From Confluentibacter lentus (GTDB lineage: Bacteria; Bacteroidota; Bacteroidia; Flavobacteriales; Flavobacteriaceae), in contig NZ_NIHE01000001.1 of NCBI RefSeq assembly GCF_002806995.1, positions 310,001 to 374,000 of the forward strand: a stretch of DNA of 64,000 nt. The letters are read 5' to 3'. Position 1 is the first letter of the stretch. Each line of letters begins with the position of its first letter. Made by a program: the position numbers and the translations under genes. The notes below the pieces were generated by a model that searched no databases, had not been told where the DNA came from, and worked only from the letters and a program-made list of their open reading frames with translations. Positions 35,329 through 44,866 of the stretch are shown here, in pieces.

Positions 35329-35536
35329 AATATTTATTTTAAATATTAAACAATAAATCAGTGCTATTAATTGATTATCATATAAATATATATTTAAAAA
35401 TAAACTTAAACCAATTTAATCGATGAAGCTAAAACTACATTAGTCGAACAATTTAAATCTGTCAAATAAATCGATATACAGCTACTTTAAAAGTTTGATT
35501 TTATTATTTTTACCTCAACAAATATTAAAATCAGCC

Positions 35537-35965
35537 ATGAAAAAGTTTTTACTCCTATTCTTTATTTTATCATTTTACAATGGTATTGCACAAACTGAAG
35601 AGAAAGACAAAAAGGATATTCTTACTGTTTTAAAAGACCAAAGAATCGCTTGGTCCAATGATGATTTGGAAGGCTATATGGAAGGTTTTTGGAAAAACGA
35701 TTCCCTTAAATTATATGGCCCAAATGGTATCACACGGGGTTGGGATAATCTGTTTGAAAAATACAGAAGAAACTATCCAGATAAAGACCACACAGGCATA
35801 TTAAGCTATAAAGTAAACGATATCTCAAAAATTAGTGATGGTAACTATTATGTTTTGGGAGAGTACCATATAAAACGAAACGCAGGGAATATCGATGGTT
35901 TTTTTATGTTACTTTTTAGGAAAATAGAAAATGATTGGAAGATTGTTGTTGATACCTCCAACTAA
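35537..35965 (+). CDS. Secreted DUF4440/NTF2-like protein
   Basis: Start chosen at 35537, where a clear signal peptide begins (MKKFLLLFFILSFYNGIAQ). The upstream in-frame extension to 35495 is AT-rich leader sequence. The mature 124-residue domain has the SnoaL/DUF4440 cone fold pattern: ILTVLKDQRIAWSNDDLEGYMEGFW, then GPNGITRGWDNLFEKYRR, then strand-rich IDGFFMLLFRKIENDWKIVVDTSN. Role unknown. It ends seven bases before the convergent PorP/SprF gene. Confidence 0.82.
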   Translation: MKKFLLLFFILSFYNGIAQTEEKDKKDILTVLKDQRIAWSNDDLEGYMEGFWKNDSLKLYGPNGITRGWDNLFEKYRRNYPDKDHTGILSYKVNDISKISDGNYYVLGEYHIKRNAGNIDGFFMLLFRKIENDWKIVVDTSN

Positions 35966-35972
35966 GATTTTT

Positions 35973-36977
35973 TTAATTTACAGCAGGACAATTACAATCG
36001 TATCGTACCTTTCTACAATTAAAGTTATACCCTAGGGTTAATTGATGAAACCCACCATTGGTAAATACCACAGAATTGGTTTGGTAAGTATAGTTATAAG
36101 CGAACATAAACTGATCGTAATTTACGCCAATGATAGGCGTTATATTTTGTAATTTTTGGCTAGCAATGGCTCCAGAATTTGTTAGATATTGAGCACCATC
36201 TAAACTTTGACGGTAAGACAAGCCCCCCCAAAGGGTTCCAAACTGCGTTGTTTTATAAACTTTGGCGTTTATATCTATAGAGGACTCCTGCGTACCTTCT
36301 TTGTATTGAAACATTAAAGACGGCTCATAAGTCCAGTCACTTCCATACTTTCCAAAAACATAGCCCGCAGATAATAAATACCTTCTCAGATTACTTGTAA
36401 TTTCAATATCGTTGTTAATACCTGAGTTTTTCAATAGATTTTTAACCGTTCCGTGGGCATAGAAATCTAAATAATTATACGAAAAACCAAAGTCCATGTT
36501 AAGATTGGTTTCACTTTGCACAACACCATCAATGATAGGGTCGAAACCATCTTGCGGAAATGATGTTTCATCTAATCTGTATTGAATAAAACCAACACTT
36601 AAACCAAATGATAACTGATTTAAATCGACTTCAGACCTAGAAAACATCAAGTGATGCGCATAGGTTACATAAGCACCTGTTTGAGAATGGTAGCCGTTTT
36701 TATCAGTATATAAAATACCTCCAATAGCAGAAGGTGTATCCCCAATTCTACTATTCATGCTCAACGTTAAAAGTTTTGGTGCATCTTCATGACCAAACCA
36801 TTGTTGGCGACCCGTTAAACGCACCTTGGCGCAGTTAGCAGCACCAGCCATGGATGGATGGATTAAATAATAATTATCTGTTAAATAGTCTGTATAAATA
36901 GGCAACCCTTCTTGGGCTTGGGTTTTAAGTGCCCCCAAAAGGGTTATTACCAAAATAAAACAATATTTAAACTTCAT
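35973..36977 (-). CDS. PorP/SprF-family type IX secretion membrane protein
   Basis: A 334-aa outer-membrane beta-barrel of the PorP/SprF family. It has a signal peptide at 1-20 (ending TQAQ), PIYTDYLTDNYYLIHPSMAGAANCAKVRLTGRQQW at the start of the barrel (in short conserved blocks), and a C-terminal barrel closing with QLTLGYNFNCRKVRYDC. SprF-type proteins support secretion or attachment of one specific type IX substrate, usually a large adhesin encoded next door. No such adhesin is present here, so it is an orphan copy. Confidence 0.88.
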   Translation of the reverse strand: MKFKYCFILVITLLGALKTQAQEGLPIYTDYLTDNYYLIHPSMAGAANCAKVRLTGRQQWFGHEDAPKLLTLSMNSRIGDTPSAIGGILYTDKNGYHSQTGAYVTYAHHLMFSRSEVDLNQLSFGLSVGFIQYRLDETSFPQDGFDPIIDGVVQSETNLNMDFGFSYNYLDFYAHGTVKNLLKNSGINNDIEITSNLRRYLLSAGYVFGKYGSDWTYEPSLMFQYKEGTQESSIDINAKVYKTTQFGTLWGGLSYRQSLDGAQYLTNSGAIASQKLQNITPIIGVNYDQFMFAYNYTYQTNSVVFTNGGFHQLTLGYNFNCRKVRYDCNCPAVN

Positions 36978-37138
36978 AAACTATTATTAAGTAGGTTTTA
37001 TATGGATACTATTGCTTTGATTATCAATAAATTAAAACAAAAAATACCACTATTAATCATGCCTTATAAAGAGCAACAAAACCCAAATATATACATAACT
37101 ATAGTTTTCTTTTAGTATTTTTACAAAAAAAAGCTAAA

Positions 37139-38041
37139 ATGAACACTTTTACCGTTTCAATACAGGAAACTTCCAATAAAGCTATCATCAAGTTCGAACT
37201 TAATCAATTCATTACCAAAAACCAAAGTTTTGAATTCAACAACATAGATGAAGCGAAACCGTCGCCATTAGCACAACAATTATTTTATTTACCTTTTGTA
37301 AAAAAGGTGTATATCTCTAGCAATTTTATTGCTGTAGAACGCTACAATATTGTAGAATGGGAAGATGTGCAGGATGAAATTGCTGAACAGATAGCAGATT
37401 ATTTAAATGATGGAGGCGTTATTATTGAAGAAACCGCTGTTTCTAAAAAAACACCAGTTACAGTATATGCAGAAAGTACACCAAACCCATCTGTGATGAA
37501 GTTTGTTGCCAATAAAAAATTAGTAACAACTTTATTTGAATTCACTTCTATAGATGAAACCAAATTTTCGCCATTGGCTAAGGAATTGTTCCATTTTCCA
37601 TTTGTTAAGAATGTTTTTTTTGATGAGAATTATATTTCAATAACAAAATATGATATTGCAGAATGGCAAGATATCACCGTGCAATTACGCGAATTTATAA
37701 GGAGTTATATTGAACAAGGGAAAGACATTGTATTGCCTGGAGCTGCTGAAAAGTTACAGAAATCAACAAAACAAGTAGATGCGTATTTTGAATCTCTTGA
37801 CGATACCTCTAAAGAAATAATAAACATTCTGGAAGAATACGTAAAACCTGCTGTGGCTAGTGATGGAGGAAATATTCAGTTTATTTCTTATGATGCCATG
37901 TCTAAAAAAGTAAGCGTGCTGCTTCAAGGCGCTTGTAGTGGTTGTCCATCTTCAACATATACTTTAAAAAGCGGTATTGAAAATATGCTCAAAGAAATGC
38001 TACAAGGCAAAGTTGAAACAGTAGAAGCCATTAACGGTTAA
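37139..38041 (+). CDS. NifU-family Fe-S carrier with two Nfu N-domains
   Basis: 300 aa. Two Nfu N-terminal domains (about 5-100 and 108-200) are duplicates: compare SPLAQQLFYLPFVKKVYISSNF with SPLAKELFHFPFVKNVFFDENY, both before an (E/Q)WEDV-like segment. The C-terminal NifU domain has CSGC (QGACSGCPSS) that binds a [4Fe-4S] cluster as a dimer. It delivers clusters to apo-proteins in the cytosol. The duplicated N-domain is common in Bacteroidota. A lipoprotein gene follows after 12 bases. Confidence 0.9.
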   Translation: MNTFTVSIQETSNKAIIKFELNQFITKNQSFEFNNIDEAKPSPLAQQLFYLPFVKKVYISSNFIAVERYNIVEWEDVQDEIAEQIADYLNDGGVIIEETAVSKKTPVTVYAESTPNPSVMKFVANKKLVTTLFEFTSIDETKFSPLAKELFHFPFVKNVFFDENYISITKYDIAEWQDITVQLREFIRSYIEQGKDIVLPGAAEKLQKSTKQVDAYFESLDDTSKEIINILEEYVKPAVASDGGNIQFISYDAMSKKVSVLLQGACSGCPSSTYTLKSGIENMLKEMLQGKVETVEAING

Positions 38042-38053
38042 TTTCTTTACATA

Positions 38054-40165
38054 ATGCAAAAATCATTCTACATTTTAGTAATTTCAACAATCTTGCTTTT
38101 TAGTTGTAAAAACGACACTTCAAAAGACATGACACATCCATATACAAACGACCTAGTACATGAAACGAGTCCGTACTTACTACAGCACGCGCACAACCCT
38201 GTAAACTGGAATGCATGGAACGACAAAACACTGGAGAAAGCAAAGTCTGAAAAAAAACTTATACTGATTAGCGTTGGTTATGCCGCATGCCATTGGTGCC
38301 ATGTTATGGAACACGAAAGCTTTGAGGACAGTTTGGTGGCGCAAGTGATGAATAAAAATTTCATCAATATAAAAGTAGACAGAGAAGAACGCCCTGACGT
38401 TGACCAAATTTACATGAGTGCGGTACAACTTATGACTGGTAGCGGCGGTTGGCCTTTAAATGTGATTGCCTTACCTGATGGACGACCAGTTTGGGGCGGC
38501 ACGTATTTCAAAAAAGAACAATGGGTAGATATTTTAAACCAGATTTCTAAATTATACGCTGAAAACCCTAACAAACTTTATGACTATGCAGACAAATTAT
38601 CGCAGGGCATTAAGTCTTTAGATGTTGTTAATTTAAACACAGACGAACCGATTTTTGAAACGTCTTTTATAAATGATGCCCTTAAAAATTGGGAGGAAAA
38701 TTTCGATTACAACCATGGTGGCACAAAGGCAACGCAAAAATTCATGATGCCTAACAACTATCATTTTTTAATGAGGCAAGCTTACCAAAATAATGATAAA
38801 AAATTACAGGAATTTGTAAATTTTACGCTAACCAAAATGGCTTATGGCGGTGTTTATGATCATGTGGGTGGTGGTTTTTCAAGATATTCGGTTGATGAAA
38901 AATGGCATGTGCCCCACTTTGAAAAAATGCTGTATGATAATGCACAATTGGTGAGTTTATATGCCGATGCGTATCTTATCACCAAAAATGAACTTTACAA
39001 AAAGGTTGTTGAAGAAACTCTAGAATATGTAAAAAATGACATGACCGGAAGCAATGGTATCTTTTATTCATCACTAGATGCGGACAGCAACAATGCCAAA
39101 GGAAAATTAGAAGAAGGCGCTTTTTATGTTTGGACTAAAGATGAACTAAAAACGCTACTTAAAGACGATTTTGATTTGTTTTCAGGATATTATAATGTTA
39201 ATGATTACGGCCTTTGGGAACATGATAATTATGTATTAATCCGCAAAGATGATGACGCTTCCATTACTAAAAAATACGCCCTTACTGAAAACCAATTAAC
39301 GGAAAAGAAACAACAGTGGAAAAAAACGCTTTTGGCCGTTCGGAATAAAAGACCAAAACCAAGACTTGATGATAAAACATTAACTTCATGGAACGCCTTA
39401 ATGCTTAAAGGTTATATAGATGCTTACAGAGTTTTGGGAAACAAAGACTATTTAGAAGCTGCTGAAAAAAATGCCAAATTTATATTAAGCACACAACTTC
39501 GTAAAGATGGTGGTTTAAACCATAATTATAAAAATGGTAAAAGCACCATAAACGGTTATTTGGAAGATTATTCGGCTACCATTGATGCTTTTATTACGCT
39601 TTATGAAAATACTTTAAATGAAACCTATTTAAAAACCGCTAGAGATTTAGCCAATTACAGCTTCGATCACTTTTTTGATGAAACCAGTAAAATGTTTTTT
39701 TTCACGTCAAATAGTGATGCCTCTTTAGTATCCAGAAGCATTGAATATCGTGACAATGTGATTCCTGCTAGTAATTCCATAATGGCTAAAAACTTGTTTA
39801 AATTATCACATTATTTTGATAATGAGCATTTCTCAAAAACGGCAATGACGATGTTAAACAACGTAAAACCAGAAATGATGGAATATCCAACAGGTTACTC
39901 CAATTGGTTTGATTTGATGCTGAATTATGCCAGTCCGTATTATGAAGTTGCCATAGTAGGCAAAGACGCTAGACAAAAATTAGCCGAGTTAAATAAACAT
40001 TACGTGCCCAATAAATTAATTGCTGCTAGCACTACCGAAAACAATATGCCATTATTGGAAAGCAGATACAATCCGCAAGAAACATTTATTTACGTTTGCG
40101 TAAACAAAGCCTGTAAACTACCTGTTAAAGACGTTAATAAAGCTTTAGAGTTTCTAAAAGAATGA
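38054..40165 (+). CDS. DUF255 thioredoxin-fold lipoprotein (YyaL/SSP411 family)
   Basis: A 703-aa protein. Lipoprotein signal ILLFSC gives Cys18. A thioredoxin-like DUF255 domain follows with the hallmark SPYLLQHAHNPVNW and CHWCHVMEHESFED, so a CxxC pair is present. The rest is an (alpha/alpha)6 barrel like N-acylglucosamine 2-epimerases (GGVYDHVGGGFSRYSVDEKWHVPHFEKML spans the best-known block). The biochemical role is unknown. The lipid anchor is unusual compared with the cytosolic homologues. Its stop overlaps the ATG of the next gene (ATGA). Confidence 0.88.
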   Translation: MQKSFYILVISTILLFSCKNDTSKDMTHPYTNDLVHETSPYLLQHAHNPVNWNAWNDKTLEKAKSEKKLILISVGYAACHWCHVMEHESFEDSLVAQVMNKNFINIKVDREERPDVDQIYMSAVQLMTGSGGWPLNVIALPDGRPVWGGTYFKKEQWVDILNQISKLYAENPNKLYDYADKLSQGIKSLDVVNLNTDEPIFETSFINDALKNWEENFDYNHGGTKATQKFMMPNNYHFLMRQAYQNNDKKLQEFVNFTLTKMAYGGVYDHVGGGFSRYSVDEKWHVPHFEKMLYDNAQLVSLYADAYLITKNELYKKVVEETLEYVKNDMTGSNGIFYSSLDADSNNAKGKLEEGAFYVWTKDELKTLLKDDFDLFSGYYNVNDYGLWEHDNYVLIRKDDDASITKKYALTENQLTEKKQQWKKTLLAVRNKRPKPRLDDKTLTSWNALMLKGYIDAYRVLGNKDYLEAAEKNAKFILSTQLRKDGGLNHNYKNGKSTINGYLEDYSATIDAFITLYENTLNETYLKTARDLANYSFDHFFDETSKMFFFTSNSDASLVSRSIEYRDNVIPASNSIMAKNLFKLSHYFDNEHFSKTAMTMLNNVKPEMMEYPTGYSNWFDLMLNYASPYYEVAIVGKDARQKLAELNKHYVPNKLIAASTTENNMPLLESRYNPQETFIYVCVNKACKLPVKDVNKALEFLKE

Positions 40166-40523
40166 GTTTTTTAAGCATTTTTTAATCGTATTTGTTGCTT
40201 TAGAACATCTCTATTTTTTGATATTTGAAATGTTTTTTTGGACCAAACCAAAAGGCATAAAAGCGTTCAGATTGAAGTCAAAACAATTTACTGAAGACAC
40301 TAAAGTACTGGCTACAAACCAAGGATTATATAATGGATTTTTGTCGGCTGGATTAATTTTTTCAATTATAGAAAACGATATTAAAATCGCTTTATTTTTT
40401 CTTTCTTGTGTTACCATTGCGGGTATTTATGGTGCTTATTCTACCAAAAAAATCAAACTATTTTATCTTCAAGCCATACCAGCAATCCTTGGTATATTAT
40501 CTCTCATTATTAACATTATTTAA
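40162..40523 (+). pseudogene. DUF1304 membrane protein with a one-base frameshift
   Basis: The DUF1304 core (LYFLIFEMFFWTKPKGIKAF and three following helices) is intact in the frame ending at 40523, but that frame has no good start codon. An ATG at 40162, overlapping the previous stop as ATGA, begins MSFLSIF and then hits TAA at 40183. Adding one T to the six-T run at 40178-40183 would join both into MSFLSIFLIVFVALEH, a normal family N-terminus. So this is a frameshifted gene, a sequencing error in a homopolymer, or a slippage site. Confidence 0.7.
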
Positions 40524-40591
40524 CCTTTTTGATTCCCCTTTTTAAGAAGAAAATTGTATTATGTGCTAGCATATATTAAAAACAAACATTT

Positions 40592-41413
40592 ATGAATTTA
40601 GAAAGTATTGAAACAGAAAGACTGGTTGTATTAGCTACAGAATATGGCATGAAAATTATAGGTGCCATTATTATATGGATTGTGGGTGCTTGGGTTATAA
40701 AAAAAATTCTCCAAGCTAGCCGTAGAGTGATGGCAAAAAGTAATTACGATGTAAGCCTACAAAAATTTTTAATAAACCTTTTAAATTGGTCATTAAAAGC
40801 ACTGCTTATTATTACGTTGTTAGGAACACTTGGCGTTTCAACAACCTCTTTTGCTGCCGTTATTGCAGCAGCGGGTTTAGCCATTGGCTTGGCACTTCAA
40901 GGCTCTTTAGGTAATTTTGCCGGAGGTGTATTGATTATGATTTTCAAACCATTTAAAATAGGCGATCTTATAGAAGCGCAAGGTGAACTTGGTACGGTGA
41001 AACAAATTGAAATATTTACCACAAAATTAATTGGGCTTTCCAACAAGGAAATAATCATTCCAAATGGTGCTTTATCAAACGGTAATATTATTAATTACAC
41101 AACTGAGGGCACTAGACGAGTCGATTTGGTTTTTGGTGTTGGTTATGAGTCCGATATTAAAAAAACAAAAGAAGTTTTAATGACGGTTTTAAAGCAAACC
41201 CCTAAAGTTTTAGAAACTCCCGAACCAACCGTAAATGTTTTAGAATTGGCTGATAGTTCGGTTAATTTTGCGGTTAGGCCTTGGTGCAAATCTGAGGACT
41301 ATTGGGCCGTTTATTTCGAAATAACTGAAAGCGTTAAAGAGGCTCTTGATGCTGCTGGCATAGAAATACCTTACCCACATCAAGTTGAAGTAAAAAAGGG
41401 AGCTAAAATTTAG
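40592..41413 (+). CDS. Small-conductance mechanosensitive channel (MscS family)
   Basis: A 273-aa channel that opens on hypo-osmotic shock. Helices are at about 13-32, 60-80 and the pore-lining TM3 at about 88-112 (AAVIAAAGLAIGLALQGSLGNFAGG). Then come the beta domain (FKIGDLIEAQGELGTVKQIEIFTTKL, IIIPNGALSNGNIINYT) and the C-terminal alpha/beta domain ending IEIPYPHQVEV. Length matches E. coli MscS. It overlaps the convergent tsaB gene by 11 bases. Confidence 0.93.
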   Translation: MNLESIETERLVVLATEYGMKIIGAIIIWIVGAWVIKKILQASRRVMAKSNYDVSLQKFLINLLNWSLKALLIITLLGTLGVSTTSFAAVIAAAGLAIGLALQGSLGNFAGGVLIMIFKPFKIGDLIEAQGELGTVKQIEIFTTKLIGLSNKEIIIPNGALSNGNIINYTTEGTRRVDLVFGVGYESDIKKTKEVLMTVLKQTPKVLETPEPTVNVLELADSSVNFAVRPWCKSEDYWAVYFEITESVKEALDAAGIEIPYPHQVEVKKGAKI

Positions 41414-42074
41414 CTTTTAAAGCTACAAAGTCTTTTAAGTAATAAGGTTCAAAATAAGCGACATCTTCAAAGTCGCTTATTTTGAACTTATCATAAGATA
41501 ACAAACCCATCTCGTTTGCAGAGGGCAATGTATCATCTATAAAAATAGCATGGGGGTGCATGATAATATCTTTGGCTTTTTCAACACCATTACCAACAAA
41601 ATAGACTTTTCCTTTTTCCAAATAATCTTTAAACGCATTGTCGTCTAGAATCTGTGCTTCAGTTTCCCTAATTTGGCTATAATCTGAATTGAAAATAGTC
41701 GAATATACTTCCATACGTCTGGCATCAAGCATAGGAATGATAATCCCTTCGGTAATTTTAACCTGATGTGCTAAAGCTAGAAGCGTTGGGACCGAAATCA
41801 ACGGCTTATTTAAAGCAAAACAAAGCCCTTTTGCGGCAGAAACACCAATACGAAGCCCCGTATAAGACCCTGGCCCCTTGCTTACCGCAATAGCATCAAT
41901 ATCAATTAACTTAGTATTTGATTCTTTTAAAACAGTATCAATAAAGACATGCAAACTTTCGGCATGCGAATAATTCTTGTTATTATCTTCTTTTAAGAAA
42001 ACTGTTTTACCTTCTTTAGAAATCGAAACCGAACAATTGGTCGTTGCTGTTTCAATATTTAGTATTAAAGCCAA
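41403..42074 (-). CDS. tsaB: tRNA t6A37 modification protein TsaB
   Basis: A 223-aa ASKHA-fold protein that partners TsaD/TsaE in making N6-threonylcarbamoyladenosine at tRNA position 37. Family blocks are ILNIETATTNCSVSI, HAESLHVFIDTVL, AIAVSKGPGSYTGLRIGVSAAKGLCFAL and PMLDARRMEVYS. The length is right for the short TsaB type. It overlaps the mscS 3' end by 11 bases on the opposite strand. Confidence 0.93.
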   Translation of the reverse strand: MALILNIETATTNCSVSISKEGKTVFLKEDNNKNYSHAESLHVFIDTVLKESNTKLIDIDAIAVSKGPGSYTGLRIGVSAAKGLCFALNKPLISVPTLLALAHQVKITEGIIIPMLDARRMEVYSTIFNSDYSQIRETEAQILDDNAFKDYLEKGKVYFVGNGVEKAKDIIMHPHAIFIDDTLPSANEMGLLSYDKFKISDFEDVAYFEPYYLKDFVALKAKF

Positions 42075-42158
42075 ATTAATCTATTGTTATTTTTTTCCAT
42101 GTAAAAGTCTAAAACTTTTGTCTTAAAAACAAAAATTGTATCTAGTGATATTAAACTA

Positions 42159-42190
42159 TAATTGCTTTATCCGTAAGAATAAAGCAATTA
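42159..42190. terminator. Hairpin, probable terminator of the export operon
   Basis: TAATTGCTTTAT (42159-42170) and ATAAAGCAATTA (42179-42190) are perfect 12-bp complements around an eight-base loop. It lies downstream of the TolC-like gene on the minus strand. The following sequence is AT-rich without a strong T-run, so termination may be partial. Confidence 0.6.
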
Positions 42191-42222
42191 TAAACAAAAG
42201 AACAATAATTGTTAAACTATGA

Positions 42223-43563
42223 TTAATCCAATTCTGAGATAGGAATCCCAAAATAGAACTCCAACACTTTTAGTTTAAATATATAATCGTATTTGGTTCT
42301 AACCACATCACTTTGAGCAGCTTCTAACTGATTTTGGGATTGACTGAAGTCAAATGCATTTAACAAGCCAACATTGTAACGCTCTTGCGAATAATTATAA
42401 GCTTCTTGACGTGCTGTTACCGTCTTTTGGGCAGCCTCATAAGCTTTCATGGCACCTTTAGCATCATTAAAGGCTTGATAAACATTGGCTTCCAAATCCA
42501 AATTAGCTTGCTCTAATTGAAATTTAGATCGTTCTAAATTTATACGACTTCTGCTTACATTATTACTTGTAGAAAAACGATTGAATATTGGAATGCTTAA
42601 TTGAAACCCAAAATTATGACGCTTGTTATTAGAAACTTGAACATCAAAAGGTTGCGTATCAAATAATTCCGAAGTGAAATAATTAGTTCCAAAACTATAA
42701 AAGCCACTTAATGTTGGCTGGAAAGCTCCCTTTGCAATTTCCAAATTATAATCTGCTATTTTCGTATTGGCTTCTGCTATTTTAATTTCATAACGTTCTT
42801 CCTTCGCTTTGCTAACAATAGTTTCAGGAGTTTCATTTAAAATATTGGTCATTGGCACATCATAATCGATATCAGCGGTGTCAAAATTTTGATAATCCTT
42901 AATCAATAATGTTTGTGCCAAGCTTACCCTTGACAATAAAATGGCATTTTCTGCATTTACAATTTGTTGTTCTTGGGATGCAATGGTTGCTTGAACCTCA
43001 AGTAAATCCCCTCTTGGCAATAAACCGCTGTCAACTAAACTTTGGGTTCGCTCTAATTGCTGTAATGAAACGGCTTGCTGTGCTTGTAACACTTTTAATT
43101 GTTCCTTATTGAAAAGAATTTGTAAAAATGAATTAGCAACCATAAGGGAAATATCATCCTTCATTTTATCTAGTTGATATTGACTTGCTACAATTTCTAA
43201 TCTAGAACGGTACAACTGATTCAAATTTCTTAAACCATCATAAATGGTAATATTGGAATTTATATTACCCGAAAGCGTATTGGATGTTGCTGTAACAGCA
43301 TCAAAACTTACTGGATTTTGAGTTAGACCAATACTCCAAGAATAAGATGATGATGCGCTTAAACTTGGCAAAAAATTACCAACAGCATCTTTTTTGTTTA
43401 TCTCAGAAGTTTGTACATCTAAACCAGATTGTTTTACTGAAATATTATTCTCTAAAGCATACGCCACGCATTCTTGCAGTGTCCATTTTTTTTGCGAAAA
43501 ACACAAGGCACTTATAAAGAAAACACTAACTATAATGTAATTTTTCATCTGATTCATAATCAA
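42223..43563 (-). CDS. TolC-family outer-membrane efflux protein
   Basis: A 446-aa protein with a signal peptide (cleavage near CFSQ) and two OEP repeats made of long coiled-coil helices. The opening block is KWTLQECVAYALENNISVKQSGLDV; the last helices contain YNYSQERYNVGLLNAFDFSQSQNQ. It forms the outer-membrane exit duct for the adjacent adaptor and ABC transporter. Several Met codons (43563, 43557, 43548) could be the start. It follows directly on the adaptor gene's stop. Confidence 0.9.
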   Translation of the reverse strand: MIMNQMKNYIIVSVFFISALCFSQKKWTLQECVAYALENNISVKQSGLDVQTSEINKKDAVGNFLPSLSASSSYSWSIGLTQNPVSFDAVTATSNTLSGNINSNITIYDGLRNLNQLYRSRLEIVASQYQLDKMKDDISLMVANSFLQILFNKEQLKVLQAQQAVSLQQLERTQSLVDSGLLPRGDLLEVQATIASQEQQIVNAENAILLSRVSLAQTLLIKDYQNFDTADIDYDVPMTNILNETPETIVSKAKEERYEIKIAEANTKIADYNLEIAKGAFQPTLSGFYSFGTNYFTSELFDTQPFDVQVSNNKRHNFGFQLSIPIFNRFSTSNNVSRSRINLERSKFQLEQANLDLEANVYQAFNDAKGAMKAYEAAQKTVTARQEAYNYSQERYNVGLLNAFDFSQSQNQLEAAQSDVVRTKYDYIFKLKVLEFYFGIPISELD

Positions 43564-44697
43564 TTAGTTATTTCTTCTTCTTTGTTGTTCGTCTTCATTG
43601 TTGTCTTTAGAAGCTTTGTTCCAAACCTTGATTTTATCGCCCTTCTTTACACCATCAAGGATTTCAACATTAATACCATCAGACAATCCTACCTTCACAT
43701 CTTTCCTTTCAAATTTTCCTTCTCCAGTTTGTATTTCAACAAATGGTTTATCTGTAATTCTATCGTATTGAAGCAAGGCTTCCCTAATACTAAAAACACT
43801 GTCTTTGCCTTCTAAATCTATCTCGGCATTAGCACTGTAACCAGCCCTTATGTTTGTACCATTTTCAATAGACACATCTGCTTTTATGGTAAACTGAACA
43901 GCACCATTTTCTTCAATTCCTTTTGGTGCCACAAATGTTAATTTCCCTGGAAAATGTTTATCCTGGATTGCTCCAAGAACTATTTTAATTTCCTTGCCTT
44001 CCTTTAATTTGCCTACTTCAGCTTCATCAACTTTACCTTCAAAAATCATAAGGCTCATATCTGCAATAGTGGCAATGGTGGTTCCATCATTAAAAGTATT
44101 ACTTTCAATAACTTGGTCCCCCTCTCTTACTGGAATCTCCAAAATAGTCCCATCAATTTGAGCCGTAATACTCGTGTTGGCGCCACTACCTCCCGAAATA
44201 GAACCTTTTTTAGTTATTTGGTAATCGTTTTGGGATTGCGAATATGTCTCTTTAGCCTGATTAAAGCTAAGCTCTATATTTTCAAAATCTTGTTTAGAGA
44301 TGACTCCTTTTTCAAATAGTGCCTTGTTTCTATCGTATTGAATTTTGGCATTATCAAAAGCCAATTGAGATGTTTTTATTCTACTTTGCGCTTGAACCAA
44401 GGTTTGTTCGTTAGGCACCACACGAATGGTAGCGATTAAATCTCCTTTCTTAACGACATCGCCTTCATCAACAAAAATTTCATCAACAATTCCAGAAATC
44501 TGAGGTTTTAACGCCACTTCTTCCTCTGGATTTAATTTACCAGTTGCTACCGCTTTTGTACTTATAGTTGTGTAAAAAGGTTCTTCAACTTTAAAATCCT
44601 CAACGGCTTTTGAGTTGGCATCCATAAAATACTTGAGCACGATTATTAATAATATGACTGCAACTAATACTAAAATAATTTTTACTGTTTTTTTCAT
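43564..44697 (-). CDS. Membrane-fusion adaptor (MacA/HlyD-like)
   Basis: A 377-aa periplasmic adaptor with one N-terminal helix (about 6-24). It has a lipoyl-like half-motif (LKPQISGIVDEIFVDEGDVVKKGDLI), a hairpin of two coiled-coil helices (about 105-165), the second lipoyl half (IDGTILEIPVREGDQV), a beta-barrel domain, and a charged C-terminus (NNEDEQQRRRNN). It links the MacB-like permeases to the TolC-like duct. The 169-base gap to the upstream permease gene holds direct repeats. Confidence 0.9.
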   Translation of the reverse strand: MKKTVKIILVLVAVILLIIVLKYFMDANSKAVEDFKVEEPFYTTISTKAVATGKLNPEEEVALKPQISGIVDEIFVDEGDVVKKGDLIATIRVVPNEQTLVQAQSRIKTSQLAFDNAKIQYDRNKALFEKGVISKQDFENIELSFNQAKETYSQSQNDYQITKKGSISGGSGANTSITAQIDGTILEIPVREGDQVIESNTFNDGTTIATIADMSLMIFEGKVDEAEVGKLKEGKEIKIVLGAIQDKHFPGKLTFVAPKGIEENGAVQFTIKADVSIENGTNIRAGYSANAEIDLEGKDSVFSIREALLQYDRITDKPFVEIQTGEGKFERKDVKVGLSDGINVEILDGVKKGDKIKVWNKASKDNNEDEQQRRRNN

Positions 44698-44855
44698 TTG
44701 GTTGTTCTTATTGTTTTTTATTTGTCAAATGGTGCTTCTATATTAAGTTTATAATAAAAAATAGTATAACGTTTATAGAAGGTTCATTTGGTTATTCTTA
44801 TTATTTCTAATTCTTCAAATGCTGATTATACACTTGCTTTATAGAAGGTTCATTT
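44693..44855. repeat. Direct repeats between permease and adaptor genes
   Basis: TTTATAGAAGGTTCATTT occurs identically at 44772-44789 and 44838-44855. A longer imperfect copy pair starts at 44693 and 44783 (TTCATTTGGTT(G/A)TTCTTATT and so on to TCAAATG). The first copy of the longer repeat includes the adaptor start codon. This looks like local duplication of the 5' end of the adaptor gene and its leader. Confidence 0.75.
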
Positions 44856-44866
44856 TTTTTGATTAT

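Noticed and set aside
43474-43815. 113-codon plus-strand frame across the TolC/adaptor junction
   Set aside because: Antisense to two solid genes; composition is hydrophobic by chance from AT-rich complement.
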